Assembly (NCBI GenBank): GCA_019188255.1
Contig: JAETXT010000002.1
Span: 3,534,001-3,598,000, forward strand
Direction: 5' to 3'
Origin: Verticillium longisporum
Lineage: Eukaryota; Ascomycota; Sordariomycetes; Glomerellales; Plectosphaerellaceae
DNA: 64,000 bases
Made by a program: the position numbers and the translations under genes
The notes under the pieces: model-generated
What the model was told of the DNA's origin: nothing
What the model saw: only the letters and a program-made list of their open reading frames with translations
The model's database searches: none
Part shown: positions 23,715 to 38,000 of the stretch, piece after piece
Position numbering within the stretch: the stretch's first letter is position 1
Layout: every line of letters begins with the position of its first letter

Positions 23715-25932
23715 GCTCGTGGGCAAGATGACGTATCTAGTGTGATGGCGGGGTTGCGAGGTGAGGCGTCACGTCATGGCATGTGTCGTGAGATGAAGAA
23801 GATTGCTTGAGGGCCGCGGTTTTGATGAGGTCGATGCCTGAGTTTGAGCCGTGCCGTTCTTCAAGCAGTGATTTCTCATGGAAACAATGTTGGACGGTGA
23901 GGTGAGGGATGTCAGGCGCGATGTGATGGCGATTGTGGTCGTTCAACCCAGATTCTGTCATTGGACATCGCGATATCAAACTGCATGTCGTCGCGAAAGC
24001 ACGTGACCAAGGGATAGCTGTCTTCCTTAGTCAGCACTGGACCGACCCACTGGGCCCTTTTTCTCAACATGGCGCGCCCGCTGTTAAGAAACCACGTCCA
24101 GGCGTTCCTTCCAATCCCTTTCAGGCTTTCCTTCCAGGCTTCCCCTTCTAGGCTGCCCCCAGGTGTTCCTTCCAGGCTTCCCCTTCTAGGCTGCCCCCAG
24201 GTGTTCCTTCCAGGCTTCGCCTTCGAGGCTGCCCTCCAGGCTGCCCTCCAGGCTGCCCCTCTAGCGCCCCCCCCCCCCATACTCGGCTCCATCACCCCAA
24301 AGTGACACAAGACAGCGGCCCCTTGAATTCCGCCTTTTGCCTCCCCCTGAAGATCAAGACGCACGTCTGCTGTACGCGATCATCCACCCCCATCAGTTCC
24401 CCATGGATCGCCCCTTCATCAAAAAACCTCGCTTACTGCTTACCGCCCCCTTGAAGAGCGGGCGCATAGCCGCAAACAGACATCATCACCTGTTGACCAC
24501 GATGATCCCCAGAGGAGGCGTTTTTTCGGCGCTGGAACTGTTCGGTCCATCTGCCTCATCTTGACTGCGTCGCCACGACTGACGCAGAATGAGCCGAACA
24601 ACCCCCACCCGGCGCTGCCTTTCTCATGACCAAGCCCGATCCCCCTTTCATCTCTCTCGTGACTCGGCCAGAGAGATGTACAGTGACGGGCAGGTACATG
24701 GCTGCAAAAAACGAATCATCGAATCGAATCGGATGCCGTGGGTGAAGGGGGTCCGGATTCGCTTTTTGCTTCCCACCGCCTCTAACCTTCCACGGCATCT
24801 TGCTTTGCATCTCACGACATTGCGAAACGGACATGGGGTGGAGGGGCCGAGGCAAAAATGCAGGTACAGGGCGATCATCGAAAGGCAAGACAGCCGAACC
24901 TGCCGTTTCTCAAACGCTCTCGCTTTCTTTCCATTTTGGGGCATGCGGGCGTCGCAAGAAAAGACATCAAGGATACGACTACGATATGCTACACCACCAA
25001 GAAAGAAAAAAACAAGAGCGAGGCAGCCGAGATACAGAGCCGGACAGATTCACCATCTGATTAAAAATTTCTCCTCCACTCGCCAGTCTGCCATTCAGCT
25101 GGGGTCCCCCTCAGGATGAAACCTCCCATCGGAGCCGCACTCAAACAAACATGGCCTCATTCCGCTTGGCCTCGCGCGACAGACGACATTCTCCGTGGGC
25201 GTCTGCCGAGATTTTCGTATCTCTCTTCCTCGGTCTGTTGCGCAGGAGAAAGTCCGCTCCGTTCCGTCTGTCATCTGACCATGGAGACCCCCCTGGTCCG
25301 TACGCAATCCATGTCCCGGCCGACGCACGATCGGGCACGCGGCCATAGAGAAAGGGAACGGAGAAAACATCACATCTCACACACACCTCCCCAACGTAGA
25401 ATCACCGTTCCGGTGGTTGCATAGGGTACGCATGACTGGAAATCGACGCACCCTGATGCGAACATGACATGTCGACGCGCACATGGCGGCTGGGGGAAGA
25501 CGGGGGGTGGTCTTTGCAGGGGTGGAAAAGAATACAAGCGCGGGGGTCGTAGTAGTTGGGCGGGCGGAGGGATAAGGTGAAATCAAGGCAAAGTAAAGCA
25601 AAGCCAGGCATGGCATGGCATGGCATACCTATAACAAGGCAAAGGTAAAGGCAAAGGCAAAGGTAACGGCAGAGGCGGGCTGCGGTACAGCCCGCGCGGC
25701 CCCTGCACACCCATCACTTCAACTGCCCAAGAACCATCGCTGCTTTACTGTACGCTGAAGCGGACCATGTTGAGTATCGTGTGGCGGGCTATGCACAACT
25801 CACAGTCCACAGCATGCACAACATTCTGACCTCGCAGCTGTCGACTTTTGACGAAACCAGGTTGCACTACCCATGTCATGTCCATCACAACTTCGGTAGG
25901 TGAGTTGCTACACAGTCCTGAGCGGCAGACCC
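23715..25932. other. Intergenic region with minisatellite
   Basis: About 2.2 kb. It contains the SAM37 promoter, the 38-bp tandem repeat at 24130-24262 and otherwise unremarkable sequence. An ATG-led open frame at 24589-25119 has no recognisable protein features and is not called. Confidence 0.45.
24130..24262. repeat. 38-bp tandem repeat with degenerate third copy
   Basis: Two identical 38-bp units (24130-24167, 24168-24205) begin CCTTCCAGGCTTCCCC and end CAGGTGTT. A diverged third copy breaks down into 12-bp CCAGGCTGCCCT-type units. Confidence 0.9.
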
Positions 25933-26637
25933 TCAGGACTCGCGCTTCTGGGCTAGAACCCACAGGAAATCGGCATCCTCGGCGTCCTCTGTTGTCTCCT
26001 CCACGACAACCTCGAACCCGGCCTCCCTCACCCTCCAGCGACCCCTCCCGGCCCCAGCCGCTCCAGTACATCCAGCCGGCGCCCTCGCCGAGCCAGTCGT
26101 CTGTCTGCAGGCCGTCGACTGCGATCGTGCCAAAGTTGACGAGCAGCCAGCCGCCGGGCTTGAGCCACGCTGCTATCTGGCCCAGCATCTGCACCTGCTC
26201 GGCCCGCGGCAGGTGGATGATGGAGTACATGCCGACGACAGCATCGAGGCTCGCCGGCGCCAGGTCGAGCGCCAGCATATCGCCCTCGACGAGCGTTAGG
26301 CGCGCCACGTCCGCCGACGCCAGGTTGCGGCGCGCGAGGGCGATCTGCGCGCTCGACAGGTCGTTGGCTGTGACGGTCGTGTTGGGCCGCGCCAGCAGCG
26401 TCTGCGTGACGGGCAAGCCGTGGCCGCATCCATCTCTAGGACCGACACGGCGGCAGCAGCGGCATCGCCATCGCTCTCCGGAGAGGGGAGGCGGTCGAGG
26501 AGCTGGTTGAGGTAGCGCAGGCGCGTCGCCGAGTGGGGGACGGTCCACTCGTTGTATTTCGGCGCAATGGCGTCGTAGGACGCCTTGAGGCGCGACTTGA
26601 GGTCGGCGGGCGGGGCCGTCTGATCGGCCATGGTCAT
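25933..26637 (-). CDS. SAM-dependent methyltransferase (class I), two frame breaks
   Basis: Small-molecule-type methyltransferase, about 235 aa. The start is at 26637, or in-frame at 26631. The N-terminus has ASYDAIAPKYNEWT, usual for this group. Motif I is rebuilt as VLE-x-GCGHGLPVTQ if one base missing at 26432-26433 is restored. Then VTANDLSSAQIALARRNL (acidic loop), LTLVEGDMLALDL and GMYSIIHLPRAEQVQMLGQIAAWLKPGGWLLVNFG (motifs II-III) follow. A second break at 26032 (one extra or two missing bases) links SGWGREGSLE to VREAGFEVVVEE...DFLWVLAQK, the normal C-terminus. Both breaks sit in or near short homopolymers. Substrate not predictable. Confidence 0.8.
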
Positions 26638-27629
26638 ATGTGAAATGCCGGTGAGAGATGCGGTGATGACAAAGTTTCCCTTTTTCTTTTCTTCGAAACA
26701 AGTGGCCGAAATTGAATCTGTGGCTGAACTGAACAGAACGCGCCTCTCAACTCAAAACGTCTCGAGAGATCTTATGTACCATGTTCGCGCCCGCGGGCCC
26801 CGTGAGTCACCCCGGGCGTCGTTGACTTTACGAGTTGAACGATCTACATGCACTGCTCGCTGCTCTCCCGGTGAGAGTCAACTGGTCAACTGGGCTACTC
26901 ATTCGGCGAAGTCGGCCTTGTGTACACCGCAACACGGCGGCATTCCAACTTTAAATCGCCAGAGGCATATTCCACGGAGATCCGTGAGAAGGAGGGGTTT
27001 CGGCATCTCCCCCCCCCCAAAAAGCCGTTGCATGTTACATGGGCTATCCTGGACATTAATAGCCTTTCCGCAGTTTGCCGCCGCCTTCCCGTCCGTCATG
27101 CACAAACTCGTTCGCCGACTTTCTGTACACCAAAAAACGTAAACCGAGTTCCCCCCCACCAGACACGACCCGACCCGTCTGTGGCTTTGCTGTGAAAAAA
27201 GCAGCAGGTGGCTGGTGGAGTTAATTGGGTTCTTGTCGTTCAAAGCAAAAGAAAAAATAAACATACATAACCTTTTTGACCTCAAAGTAATATCGGACAC
27301 TGCCAACACTGTAAAAGAGCGGCAAGAGCGCTAGGCGCCGTCACGGAACTCCCAACGGCCTTCTCTGCAAAGCGGTCTCTATATCCGAGGGCAACAAACT
27401 ACCACTCAAAAATAACCCCCCAGCCGCCCACCGACAAGCCCTCACGAGACTTGAATCAGAACAGACGGGGAAAAAGATGAATCCCTCCAACTCCCCACAG
27501 CCCTGCCCAAAACCCCGGCAAGCCTCGCATGCCCAAAATACCGCCGACGCAAGCATGATGATGAACTGATGCTCGACACGCCTTTTTTTTGTCCTGAGTG
27601 ATTTTTAACTCCCTTCTTCTTGGGCTTTC

Positions 27630-27652
27630 CACACACACACACACACACACAC
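27630..27652. repeat. (CA)n microsatellite
   Basis: About eleven CA units in non-coding DNA. Confidence 0.95.
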
Positions 27653-29502
27653 CCCAGCCGGAACAGGAGGGTCGCAGAGAAGGCCGCCTATATCGTCGTG
27701 TCGTGTCCGAACCCTGTTCGTCCGGCTAACGGGCAGTCGGTCAGTCGGTCACTCTGTCGGCAGACCGCACACCCCCCCCTCCTCCCCTGTTCTACCCGTG
27801 TACTATCGTGCTCGTTATGCCTGCCCCTCACCTCCCCTCTGTCTCCCGCCCGCGGTCTGTCGCGTCTCCGCCCGCTGGCCACGTCTCTTGTCGTTTTCCG
27901 TCCCTGTACCATGTTTTATACCGCTTGCGGCGCTCGTGGAGGAGAGAAGCGCAGAAGGGGGGAGGGGCTGGGACAGTAGGACCAGGGGGGGACGGCCAAA
28001 CATGTGACGAGACCAGGCACCACGCGATCATTGTCCCGCGGCGCGGCGCGAGCGGGCGGACGGGAGTGTATGAGAAACAGCGGCGGCGGGGTGAGCGCGA
28101 CAGAGCACAAAAAAAAAAGGACACTCGAGACGATCATCGGAACCGGCGCGTGCGAGCGCGGGACGAATACATGGTGCTAGGCTCGGGCAGGATACGTACT
28201 TCCGTGGTCATCGCCGGCGGGGAGCATGGTGTGCATTGTGTGATGGGCGCAGCGCCGGATGCGGTGGGATCGAGAGGTAGGGGCGGGTTCCTGTCGTGAC
28301 ATGTCTCAGTGGTGATGTACTTTCCGCGCATGGAGAGACAAGTGTTGGAGGGGGGTTCGGAGAGTGGGCACTCACTCGCCGCTCGCCGGGGACAGCGTCA
28401 GGGCAGAGTTTTTGCTGCCCTCGGTGGTGGCATCTTGCAAACAGTTGCGAAAAGACAGAGAAGAACATGCACATCAATCACAGCAGTAAATCAGACACGG
28501 TGGACCAGTGGACAGCAAATGTGGTAGTAAATCGTCAACTTCTGATTCTCGTTTCTCAGATAGTCCCCTCCTTGGTTCCTCGTTTGTCCCCATCCTGTCC
28601 TGAACGTATCCCTGTTCCAACCCAGGCCAATCATAACTCTACTTCTCACCGAAATCCCGTCGCAGAGGGGAAACTCGGGAGGTATGGGGGTATCGGCGAC
28701 GATGTATGAAATCCTTCTAAAATATGGAGCGAAAGAGGAAGAAATATAGAAATAATTGATAGAGCGCCGGAGTGTGTATGCATGATTTTGATGTACAGAA
28801 GGAGAGGTCAAGCATGATTCCTCGTGTATCCCTGCGTATGTTCTCTTCCCAGCATGTGTGTGAGTATGAGAGAGAAAGAGCGAGAGAGAGCGCGTGCCGT
28901 TCATGAATTAAAGTATTGGACCGTTTTTGTATCGGCCTATTGTATGGTACAGTTGAAGTGTCCTACTGGATGGCGGGGCGAAAAGGCCATTCGCTCACGC
29001 AGTAAATTGGGTAAAGGTGGATGGGTGTTTTGCGCAGTTGAGTGCGAGTCCGTTGTCGAGCTTAGCTCTGAGACGCGGGGGCCCTGAGACGCGATGCCTG
29101 TTTGTGTGTTCTTTTAGAGGGCGGTCTTGTGTATATGCGCATGCGTTCATATGCATATGCGGGCGCGCGCGCGCGAGAAGGGAGGAAGGGGAGGGATCAC
29201 CCCATTGGGTGACCATGTTCCTCGGCAAAAGGCGGACGAGGCTTCGACCACGAGGATGCAGCGGGCGGTGCAATGCAAGGCGTAACCAAGCCGGCTCGGT
29301 GGAAAAGGGAGAGCTGATGGTTGCTGCGGAGCATGATTGCGTGCATAAGGTGGTTCGAGGAAAGGCATGGTCGCGATGCACAAGGCCATTCGTCGGGTGC
29401 CGGCAGCTGCAGGCTGACGGCGAGACGTTGTACACAACGTGCCTGCCCTCCCACCCCCTTCCTCCTGGGATGGGTATAGGCAGAGAAGAAGCAGGGGAGT
29501 TT

Positions 29503-29746
29503 TCAAGTCCGACGGCTCTGTGATGCCAGAGGCTCAAAGAGGTCGTCTTGTAGGTAGGTCGTATTGGCTGCGTCGTCTTCGGGGTGGCGGACCCCGTCGA
29601 CTCGAAGAAAGGCAGTGTCGTCACTGTCCTTCCTAACCACGCTTTGGTGTGGGAGGCAGAGGACGATTGGGAGGAGGCCCAGGGCAGGGAGGGAGTTGCG
29701 AAGGGCGCTGGGCGGGCATGGCGTCGAAATTGGTGCTGTTGGCCAT
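29503..29746 (-). CDS. Weak candidate small protein with frame break
   Basis: An ATG at 29746 lies in excellent fungal context (TCACAATGGCC) behind an A-rich leader and opens MANSTNFDAMPAQ. In that frame a stop comes after 37 codons. In the next frame the same region continues as a charged tail (VVRKDSDDTAFLRVDGVR...DDLFEPLASQSRRT) that looks like real coding sequence and ends at 29503. One extra or two missing bases would join them into about 80 aa. No family is recognised. Given similar breaks in other genes here, it is kept at low confidence. Confidence 0.25.
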
Positions 29747-32700
29747 TGTGAGAGCGGTTGTGTTTTTTATTTTAATTCCTTTGCGAAGGGAAGCTGTAGA
29801 GCTTGCTTTGTGTCGTCTTGGTAGTTCGAGGTGTAAGCCGGGTTGTAGGTGGCAGAGGGTTGGTTGGTTTTGGTTTGTCTGGCTGGCTGGTGTTTGGTTG
29901 CGTGGGTGGTCTGCTGATGTGCAAGAGAGGCAGTGATAGAGAAGAGTGTTCGAAATACGACTCAATGGTATTTGGTGATGGATGATCTGAACAGGCAGGC
30001 CTCATGGGATGCTGGGGAGGGAAAGGGGTCCTTATGTATTAGACCTCGGAGCGCCTGCCCTTTTCTTGCTGTTTGCGGTCCCTGAGCAAAGGGCCGCTCG
30101 CTGCCTGTGCCTGTGCTGGAAGGGCGAGATGGGACAACAGAAACCTGGTCGCGCCGGCCCCACAAGTACCTCTCGATGTACAGCGACCATGTCATTCATT
30201 CTCATCCCAGCAGCGGAGCCTGGGGCCAGGACCAGGGTCAGGCAGATCGGGAAGCAGGGGTGCAGGGGTCAGGAAGACAAGACAGGGGTGGGCAGACAGA
30301 AAGAGGCCCCAGACAAGAAAAGGGAAGGAAAGCAAAAAAATAACGTACCATGTAGCATGTAGCAAGACGTACCGTTTTTGAGACGGGGATCGAAGGTCAG
30401 GAACGTACCGACGTAACGTTTAGCCACAACCACAAGCAGAGTCCAAGCGTCTGTGTCAACTGTCTTGGCTTTGGAGTCTCTCTCCCCCCCTTTTTTATTG
30501 CCCTCTTTGGTGCTGGGCGAGCGCTTGCCAACATTGGGCAACCTACTCGAAGCGCACAAGGACAAAACGCCCAGTGCCTGGTGACGGCGCCGAATGCTAA
30601 TGCTGAGAGGTACTGACAAAGCACGACGACACTGCTCTTTGTGCCGTTACCGTCCTTGCCTCTACCTACTTTAGGTACCTAGGTAAGGTACTGAGCACGA
30701 AGCACAGGACACAAGCACTCACCGCTGGGCCGTTGGCATTCGGGCTTTGCTAACACCTTGGTCATTGGAGCCGCAGCCGAACCCTCGGACGGTCGTCGTT
30801 GTGGTTCGAGGGAGGCTCTTGTTGGGAAATTGACAATTCAATCCATACGAAAGGGGGGTGGGTGCACCCCGTGACCGGCCGTAAGCAGCCAAGTTGGTAC
30901 CCAAGGTACCGCGCACGTACTATGTAAGTGATAAAGGGAAGGCCAGGCAGGCCGTCAGGCAGTGTAGGGACGGTGAGGCCTTCAGTCACAGGTGCCGTTG
31001 CGCCCCTGTACCCAGCAGTCAGCATTCAACATCCAACACCGAGCAGGGCCTCGCTTGCCAGGGATCTCCGTCACGAGGTCGGCTTCGGCACTGGACGGCG
31101 GTGGCGGCACACCATCTCCCTCCCACCGTAATGCCGCGCCGCCCACTGTAATCACAACCAGGCAAGGGGAGGCAAGGGGAGGGTACGGGCTCAGGCAGGA
31201 AGGGATGGGATGAGATGCGTGCCCGTCTTCTTTCTTGGGCGGTGACGGTAACGGTGGCCGTGGCCGTGACGCAGGCCGTGGGGCTTGACCGCCGCAACGA
31301 GCGAAATGAAACATTGGCCCCCCCAAAGCCCATCGCCCCGCGCACCCCCTGTTCATAACATGTGGCTTTTAGGCTTCACGCTTCAGGCTTCAGGTCCTTC
31401 ATCGCTCGCTCTCCCCCCCCCCGTCGTTCGGTCGCCCTTCTGTCGCAGTCGCATCTATATCGGTACTTGCTACCTTCTTCCATGCCTTCTGATGCTTCTC
31501 TTGCTGCTGAGCAGCCCCATTGCGGGCTGACTCACTGGCGGAGACACCCTGTCAGTGGGAGCCCAACACAGGGCGACAGGGGCCCATTCGCACCCTGCAG
31601 CCCATCTCTTGCCCTCTGTGGCTGCCCACTGCGCGTCTGCCTGAAGAATACGCAATCAGCGCTGGCCGAACTACTTATCTATTTTCAAACACACCGACAG
31701 ACACCGATCGCTCTGCCGGCACAGTCGCTCATCGCTCACGGAAAAAGGGGCCGACGCGAACTTATTCCCATCGACGCCAAAATACCGCCTTCGGAAGCAG
31801 GCACGCATGGAAGCAGAAACCGCTGCATCGCCGCATCAGTCGGGCCCCCTCCCCCCTTTTTTTTTTCGCCCAGCTCCTGTGTTTTGAAATGAGAGAGCGA
31901 GAAGAGCAAACCCCCTTCCACCCCCTTTCCCCCTTCACGCGGCCCCTACGCCCGCATTCCCGTTGCGCCCTCTGGTCGCTCCGTCATGCGCTGGGAAAAC
32001 AAGCTCGCGCGAAGCTGCGAGGATGAGCTGTCTTGGAATGTGGGAGTGTGAGCGAGCAGGAGGGCCAGGATGTGGCTCCGACAACCTCAATTTCAGGGTC
32101 CGATGCTCCGCTTCGCCCTACAAACACTGATGCTGCTGTCTTTGTTCGGCGAGTGGATCGTGTACATTGTATGCGCATGTGCGCCGCCGATTCAGGGCCA
32201 CGCTTCATCGTATCGCATCGTCCCGTCCGTGCCTGCGACGGTGGGAGGGAGGCACGGAAGCGAGCGAAGCGACGCCAGACACCACCAGACGAGACGGCTT
32301 GACGAGACAAAAAAAGGTTCTGGCCACCGGCGGTCAACGCCCGACAAGACAGACGACGAGACACACGAGACAAGCTGCAGCAGCAATAGACAACAGGCTG
32401 GCCCTCTGGCGGGGCCCTCACGGAAATGAGCGAGGTCATTCCCGCATTGGAGACGCAGCGCGATGGAGAGAAACTCCAATTGCAAATCTCACGAGAAATT
32501 TGTGGCCGGTTTCGTGTGAAAGTATCATGTGGCTCCCTCCCCCAAACCTGCTCCGTACTCTCTCCTCTGTGCGCGCGTACCCAGGGTCAAATTACACACA
32601 TGCAGCATCTGTCAGCTCAGCCTGGCCAGCCCTGGTCTCCCCCTCCCCCCCAGTCTGTTCCATCGCCCAGTGATGCCATGCCACGTCCGTCAGAAATGCC

Positions 32701-35054
32701 CCGGCGAAGCGAATCAAACTGATCTGACGGGATGCGGGTACGGGGTGAGCATATGTAGTACTGTTTGTGTTGTCACTGAGGATAACAAACTGTAATTGGT
32801 ATTAGCACCGCCAAATGCCGGTGACGTTTGGCATGACCGCCCCAGAATGCCTCGGCCGGGACTCCTACATGTAACAATGCACTTGTCCACGGTACCGTCC
32901 CTTTGTCCTCGGTGGAGGGGCCTGGCCCGAGAGCCCCTAATAGGCCAGGCGCAGACCACCAAGACGAAACTGGAATCTCCGATACTGTCAAAGGACCAAC
33001 TCTATCTCCTTATTCTTGCCATGTTTCAATCTGGCATGCCACTTTCCTTTGTCTCAGCGAAGCCTCGACTGCAGGCGTGTTCCTAGCCGGCGGGAACAAG
33101 CTGGCAAATGGCAACAAGAAGGCCAAAAAAAAAAAAAAAGGAGACGACAAGAGAGAAAAGGGTCATCAGCCGCTCGACGCCTGTTGCTAGCCGGTGTGCC
33201 CTATATTCGGATACGACAGCGCCCTGCTGAACGCCGGTGCCACCAAGGGGCCCTGGTGGGCGACAGGGCATGGGACGAACGCATTACCAGCTGCTCTCCC
33301 AGCAATCTGGATGCGGCGTATGTCTCGTCGATAGACTCTCAGCCCACGACCAGCCCCTCAGGAAAAGCAATGGGTGGCAGAGTAAACACGGGCTGACGCC
33401 TCCGATGAATGTCGCGCGTTTGTTCGCGAGCAGAGGTGGTCGGGGACTGTCCCCAGGAATTGCTTTTTCCTCGGTCAGCTACTTTTCCGAGTCCCAAAGA
33501 CCTGGCGAGATGGCCGCCACAGCATTCCTTTCCTCCGTTGTGGAATCGTATGAGATGCGCTCGGACGATGGGAAGTGGGTATGGCCTGCGGCTGGGGCAA
33601 CCGTTCAAGCGAGTGTTCGGAGATGGATAATTTCTCACGTGTTGGGCTCAGCGTGGTAAAGAAAAAGTGTGCTGCGCTGGTGAACCGGGACGTCGGTAGA
33701 GAGGGGAGGGGGGCGATCCTTCCGTTCTTCATGCAGCCTTACTACAGTTGTGATTCCTTTCCCATGGTAACGTGACTGTGATGGGTTGCTGACTGACGGG
33801 CACACTGTGAGCGGTCTGTCGCCAGAACTGAGAGAACAGCCGGCCAGCTGATGAAATGAATACGCGGAGAACCGTTTCAGACTGAGGGGGCATGCATGCA
33901 GCTCACGACCGCCGCAATCACATTCACGGACAGGGCCACGTTGACGAGCGGAGGCAGCTCCGAATACACCGCAGTGCAACCGGCGGTCAGCAGCATCATC
34001 GTGACATGCTCCTTCCGCCGTGTTGATGTTGGTCGTCGGCCTTTTGGTCGTGAGTCACCAGGTGATCTGGCCTGCCGAGAGCCAATGGCCACCCTGTCCT
34101 TTCTGCTGGGCGAAGCGGTCGCTGGGAGGGGCACGTAGGCAGAAGGCCCTCATTCCCCGTTTTCCATCCGCATTTCAAGGCATGGCCCCTCTGAACGTGT
34201 CAGACCTGTAGCAAATGACCCCTGCTCCTCGTCATGTCAGGCCAATACAGAAGTTAGCACGACGGGCAGCCGCCTGCAGCGGCATGTACCATGTACTGTA
34301 CAGGACCACGCCGCCGTGCCTGGTGGGCACTGCTGAACGGGACACGGTGAAATTCTGCCGCAGGTGTCAAGCGGATCCCATTCACATTCAGGCTGGTAGC
34401 AGACAGGAAGGACCGATCGTGATCCACACGGAGCAGAAGCCCCAGACGAGGAGGGCAGAAAAGCCAGGCGGTACCAGTACCGACGCACCGGTTTGGCTGG
34501 TGCCTTGAGCCCACAATTTCCTTCGAGAAGCGTGCATCGGTCCTTCCAATTCTTCTCGAACCCACTTGGCAGGCGCGCTAGAGCCTTTCTTGCCTCCGCT
34601 CCCTCTCCTTCCCCTGTGCCCGTGCTGCTCCTGGCCCCCTGATGCCCGGCCCATCAGGTTAATGCTGCCTCATCCCCACCCACAGAAATTTTGTTCGATC
34701 ATTGTACCTGAGCTGCCGAACAGGCTGTTCCCTGTAAGACGATGGAAACCCGCTCGTCTCAATTATCCCAAACCCAAGCCCTGCTTGCCCGGGAAATTGG
34801 GGCGAATGCACGCACGGGAGCTTTTCCTGGACTAACGGACCAGAAACTCAACAAGATTGATTTATCCGGCGCCATGTCAGATGTCCTACCGACCGACCGA
34901 CCACACGCCAGGACATGCTCACCATCGCGTGGCTTGGACCAAAGGGTGCCCGTGTTTCCGCCCCTTTCAAATTTGGGTGCGGATTGTCCCAGTCGAAAGC
35001 AACGCAAGCAATACGCAAGAGGCTTCGCGTCGCCAGTCACTACCGTACCTACGT

Positions 35055-35080
35055 GTAGGTAGGTAGGTAGGTAGGTAGGT
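35055..35080. repeat. (GTAG)n microsatellite
   Basis: About six GTAG units directly after TACCTACGT, related to the TACC/GGTA motif found in several promoters of the window. Confidence 0.9.
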
Positions 35081-38000
35081 CGACGGAGCGGCTGTTGCGG
35101 ACACATGGCAGCCACCAACGGAACACTTTGGCAACTACCGAAAGGGCCAAGTTCTGCCCAACGATGCGGGTCAATGTCGACCCAGCTCAGCGACGGCTTT
35201 GCAGGCCCTTCTACTCATTTCTCTGTACTTCATTACTAGCTTGTAAAAGCTTTTACCGCTCACGCCTCTTGGGCGCACCATCTTGCTAACCAGGACGATG
35301 TTTCGTTTCATCCCTCAATGGCAATTCGTCTGATACAGTCTCGAGCAGCCGATGACCCGAATGACTGTGCACCCGCCGCCAGAATCACCCAAGTGGCCAT
35401 CTGGCATTAACCGCAGGCTTGAGGCTTAGGAGGAACCTGATACTAGGGGCACCTCATCTCCGGAGGGGGACAAGATGCTGGCTCTCTTCACCGAAACAGA
35501 GGTCAGATCTTGTCACTTGTCGTGTCCCAAGAATAGCTTTTCGATCCGCCGCTCTGGTTATACGATACAGGGGGCCAAGCGACACTCGGACTCTGCAAAC
35601 CCCAAAACCCCAAAACCTCCGGCACGTAACAAGTTCAAACCCTCTGCTCCAGTATTCGAATTGACGCTCGAGGTCACTGTGGCTCCCCTGAATTCGCCCC
35701 CCTTCAACGTGCCCCTTTTCACACAGGGCATGACGATGCTAGGTCGTCTGTGAACAACGCCGTGCTAGCAGGGAATACTCCATGGGACGCAAGATTTTCA
35801 GGGACCTGGTCCGTGAACAAAATGATGGGGATAGTGCAGTTGCCAAGCAGCCGTTGAAGATCGCCGCTTCGGTGAGGCCGCTTCGCCGCCGCAGTGACAC
35901 CAGGTCCCAGCCCGACAGGGCCCCCGCGGTCGGCCTCAAGCAGATACTGAAAGGAATGACCAACACTACGAAGCGCAAACGGTCCCATCCCTGCCGCCGA
36001 CCGCACATCTTCATTTCCATGACGCTGGAGGAGCTGGTCACTAAGTCCCCCCATCCCCCCACGGAACCTGCTGATGGGTACAAGAAAATTTCTTCCCTAT
36101 TGCCGAATGAGGTAAAAGGAAGTCAACCAAATCAAATCTATTGCAGACGAACTGGTCAGCGTTGCATTCACAGGTCTCGTGAGCATCGGACCCGAGAGGT
36201 TGGCACATCCAGCCTAGGCAGTGTGCCGACCAGACCAGGGTACCAGATTGCCCATCCCAACATTGCCAACTTTCAGCAATGGTCGACTGCCAACATTTAC
36301 CAGTCCATCCGCCTGGGTTCCAAGGCAAGTGGCCAAGATCTCTTGACGCGATGCGCCAAGTCAGTCAATGTGGTCGCATCGCGTCGCCTTCTCTTTTTGG
36401 CTGCCAACTTCTTACACTCGAGTGACGATCGAATGGCGCCTCAGGAACATCATGTCCGACCAAAAGCCTGGAGGCAAGACATAGCAGATCCTTCCGATAA
36501 GCAACGATCGCAAAACAGACTCGACCGGTAAACCGGGCAGCACGACTACTAGTCAGTCTCGCACCATGAATCGTCTCAATTCCACCACCCCCTCAAAACT
36601 GTGCGCTGACAGGTGGCGCTTGCTACTGGGCTTCTTCTTGGCAACTATCGACCGACTTGCGACGATCGTACTTGACAGTCATCCTTGACCAGCTGCGCAA
36701 CCGAACCGATAGCCCTGGGTTCCGGGTGCCATCAGCTGATTGGTGCAAGAAATTGCCAATGAGGCCTGTCGCGCGGTCTTTCTTGGCGGTTCGGCATCTG
36801 GCTCCGTTTGCAGGAGGGACAGCCTCCGCCGAGGCAACCTGGGTCGAAACCCACCGACAGCCAAACAAGGTAGATTGTCGCCGCACACGATGAGTAAAAT
36901 GACAGCGAAATGGCCAGGTACAGATTGAAGGCCAAATGTCGCCGAGATCGGCACGTCACCAAACTGTCGCGGCGCGGGCCCCTCGTGATGGAGCCACTAT
37001 TGCCTGGATGATTTCTGCTCAATTTGCACGTGTTTTCTTCTCCTGGTAGCTGACACTTTGCTAGCTCACATTCAAGACGTTGGTATTGAGACTTCCGCTG
37101 CGGAGAGTCATGTCAATTGACGTTGACAAAGGTTGTACCAGTACTTTTGTCGACACCCCGGTTCAGGAACTGGTCCCTCGCACATTTGAGCTTTTGCGCT
37201 TGTCACCTTGTGTGTTGGATTCTGCCCGCTAAAAAGCAAGACACCGAGGCTTAGAATCGTACGCTGTGCCTTGCATCGGTGTGATTCCTTGCCACGATCA
37301 CAGCCCTATGAAAGTACCCTATGAAAGCACGCCAAAGGACCCATCGAAACGTCAAGGCACCGAGCGACGAACAAAGAAACCATGGCGCCGTTGGACGCCG
37401 TCAATTGACAACGGACACGAGTTCAGCCTTGGCTTGGTGAGTATGATGGTGGCGGAAACTCCGTTGCGTCGGCGACTTCTTTCAGTGGAATCTTAACTTG
37501 GCGGCAGCGCCACGACGACCGCGATGGTGGATAGATCCACGATGGTATACTTATACCTGCGTACGTGTACGATCAGTCAGGCCATGGACCGACCTCCAGG
37601 CGGTTGAAACGAACCCCTTTGGTCATCGTCGACCGAGGCCATCATCGAATCCGGTTGTCATGGGGGGCTGACCACATGGATTCTGGTCTTCCAAAATCTT
37701 TCCGCTGTCAATTCCGCGTCTCAAAAAGCGCTGCATCTGACTCGAGGAGTGTACCTCGTTCCTCCAGAATACCCTTATCCGCCAGGTGGCTTCATAGCGA
37801 GCCTGTCCACCAGCCTTCCTCATCCAACGAAGGCACATGAAGACAAAAGCGGAATACCACGTTGTCCGCTCGTCCGTGCATGCCACAGCGCCACCATCAC
37901 CACGCCCTCGGGCCCTCCGTCTTCGTTACATGGCCAATGGCAGGAACGCTCTGTGTCTGAAACATGGTGCCAGAGAAGATGTCCGCGACAGCCCAGCTGA

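Noticed and set aside
24589..25119. 176-codon ATG-led frame
   Set aside because: Basic, featureless sequence; no splice continuation or family likeness.
35782..36531. 249-codon plus-strand frame in the gene desert
   Set aside because: No domain, signal or coherent composition; expected by chance in 16 kb of GC-rich DNA.
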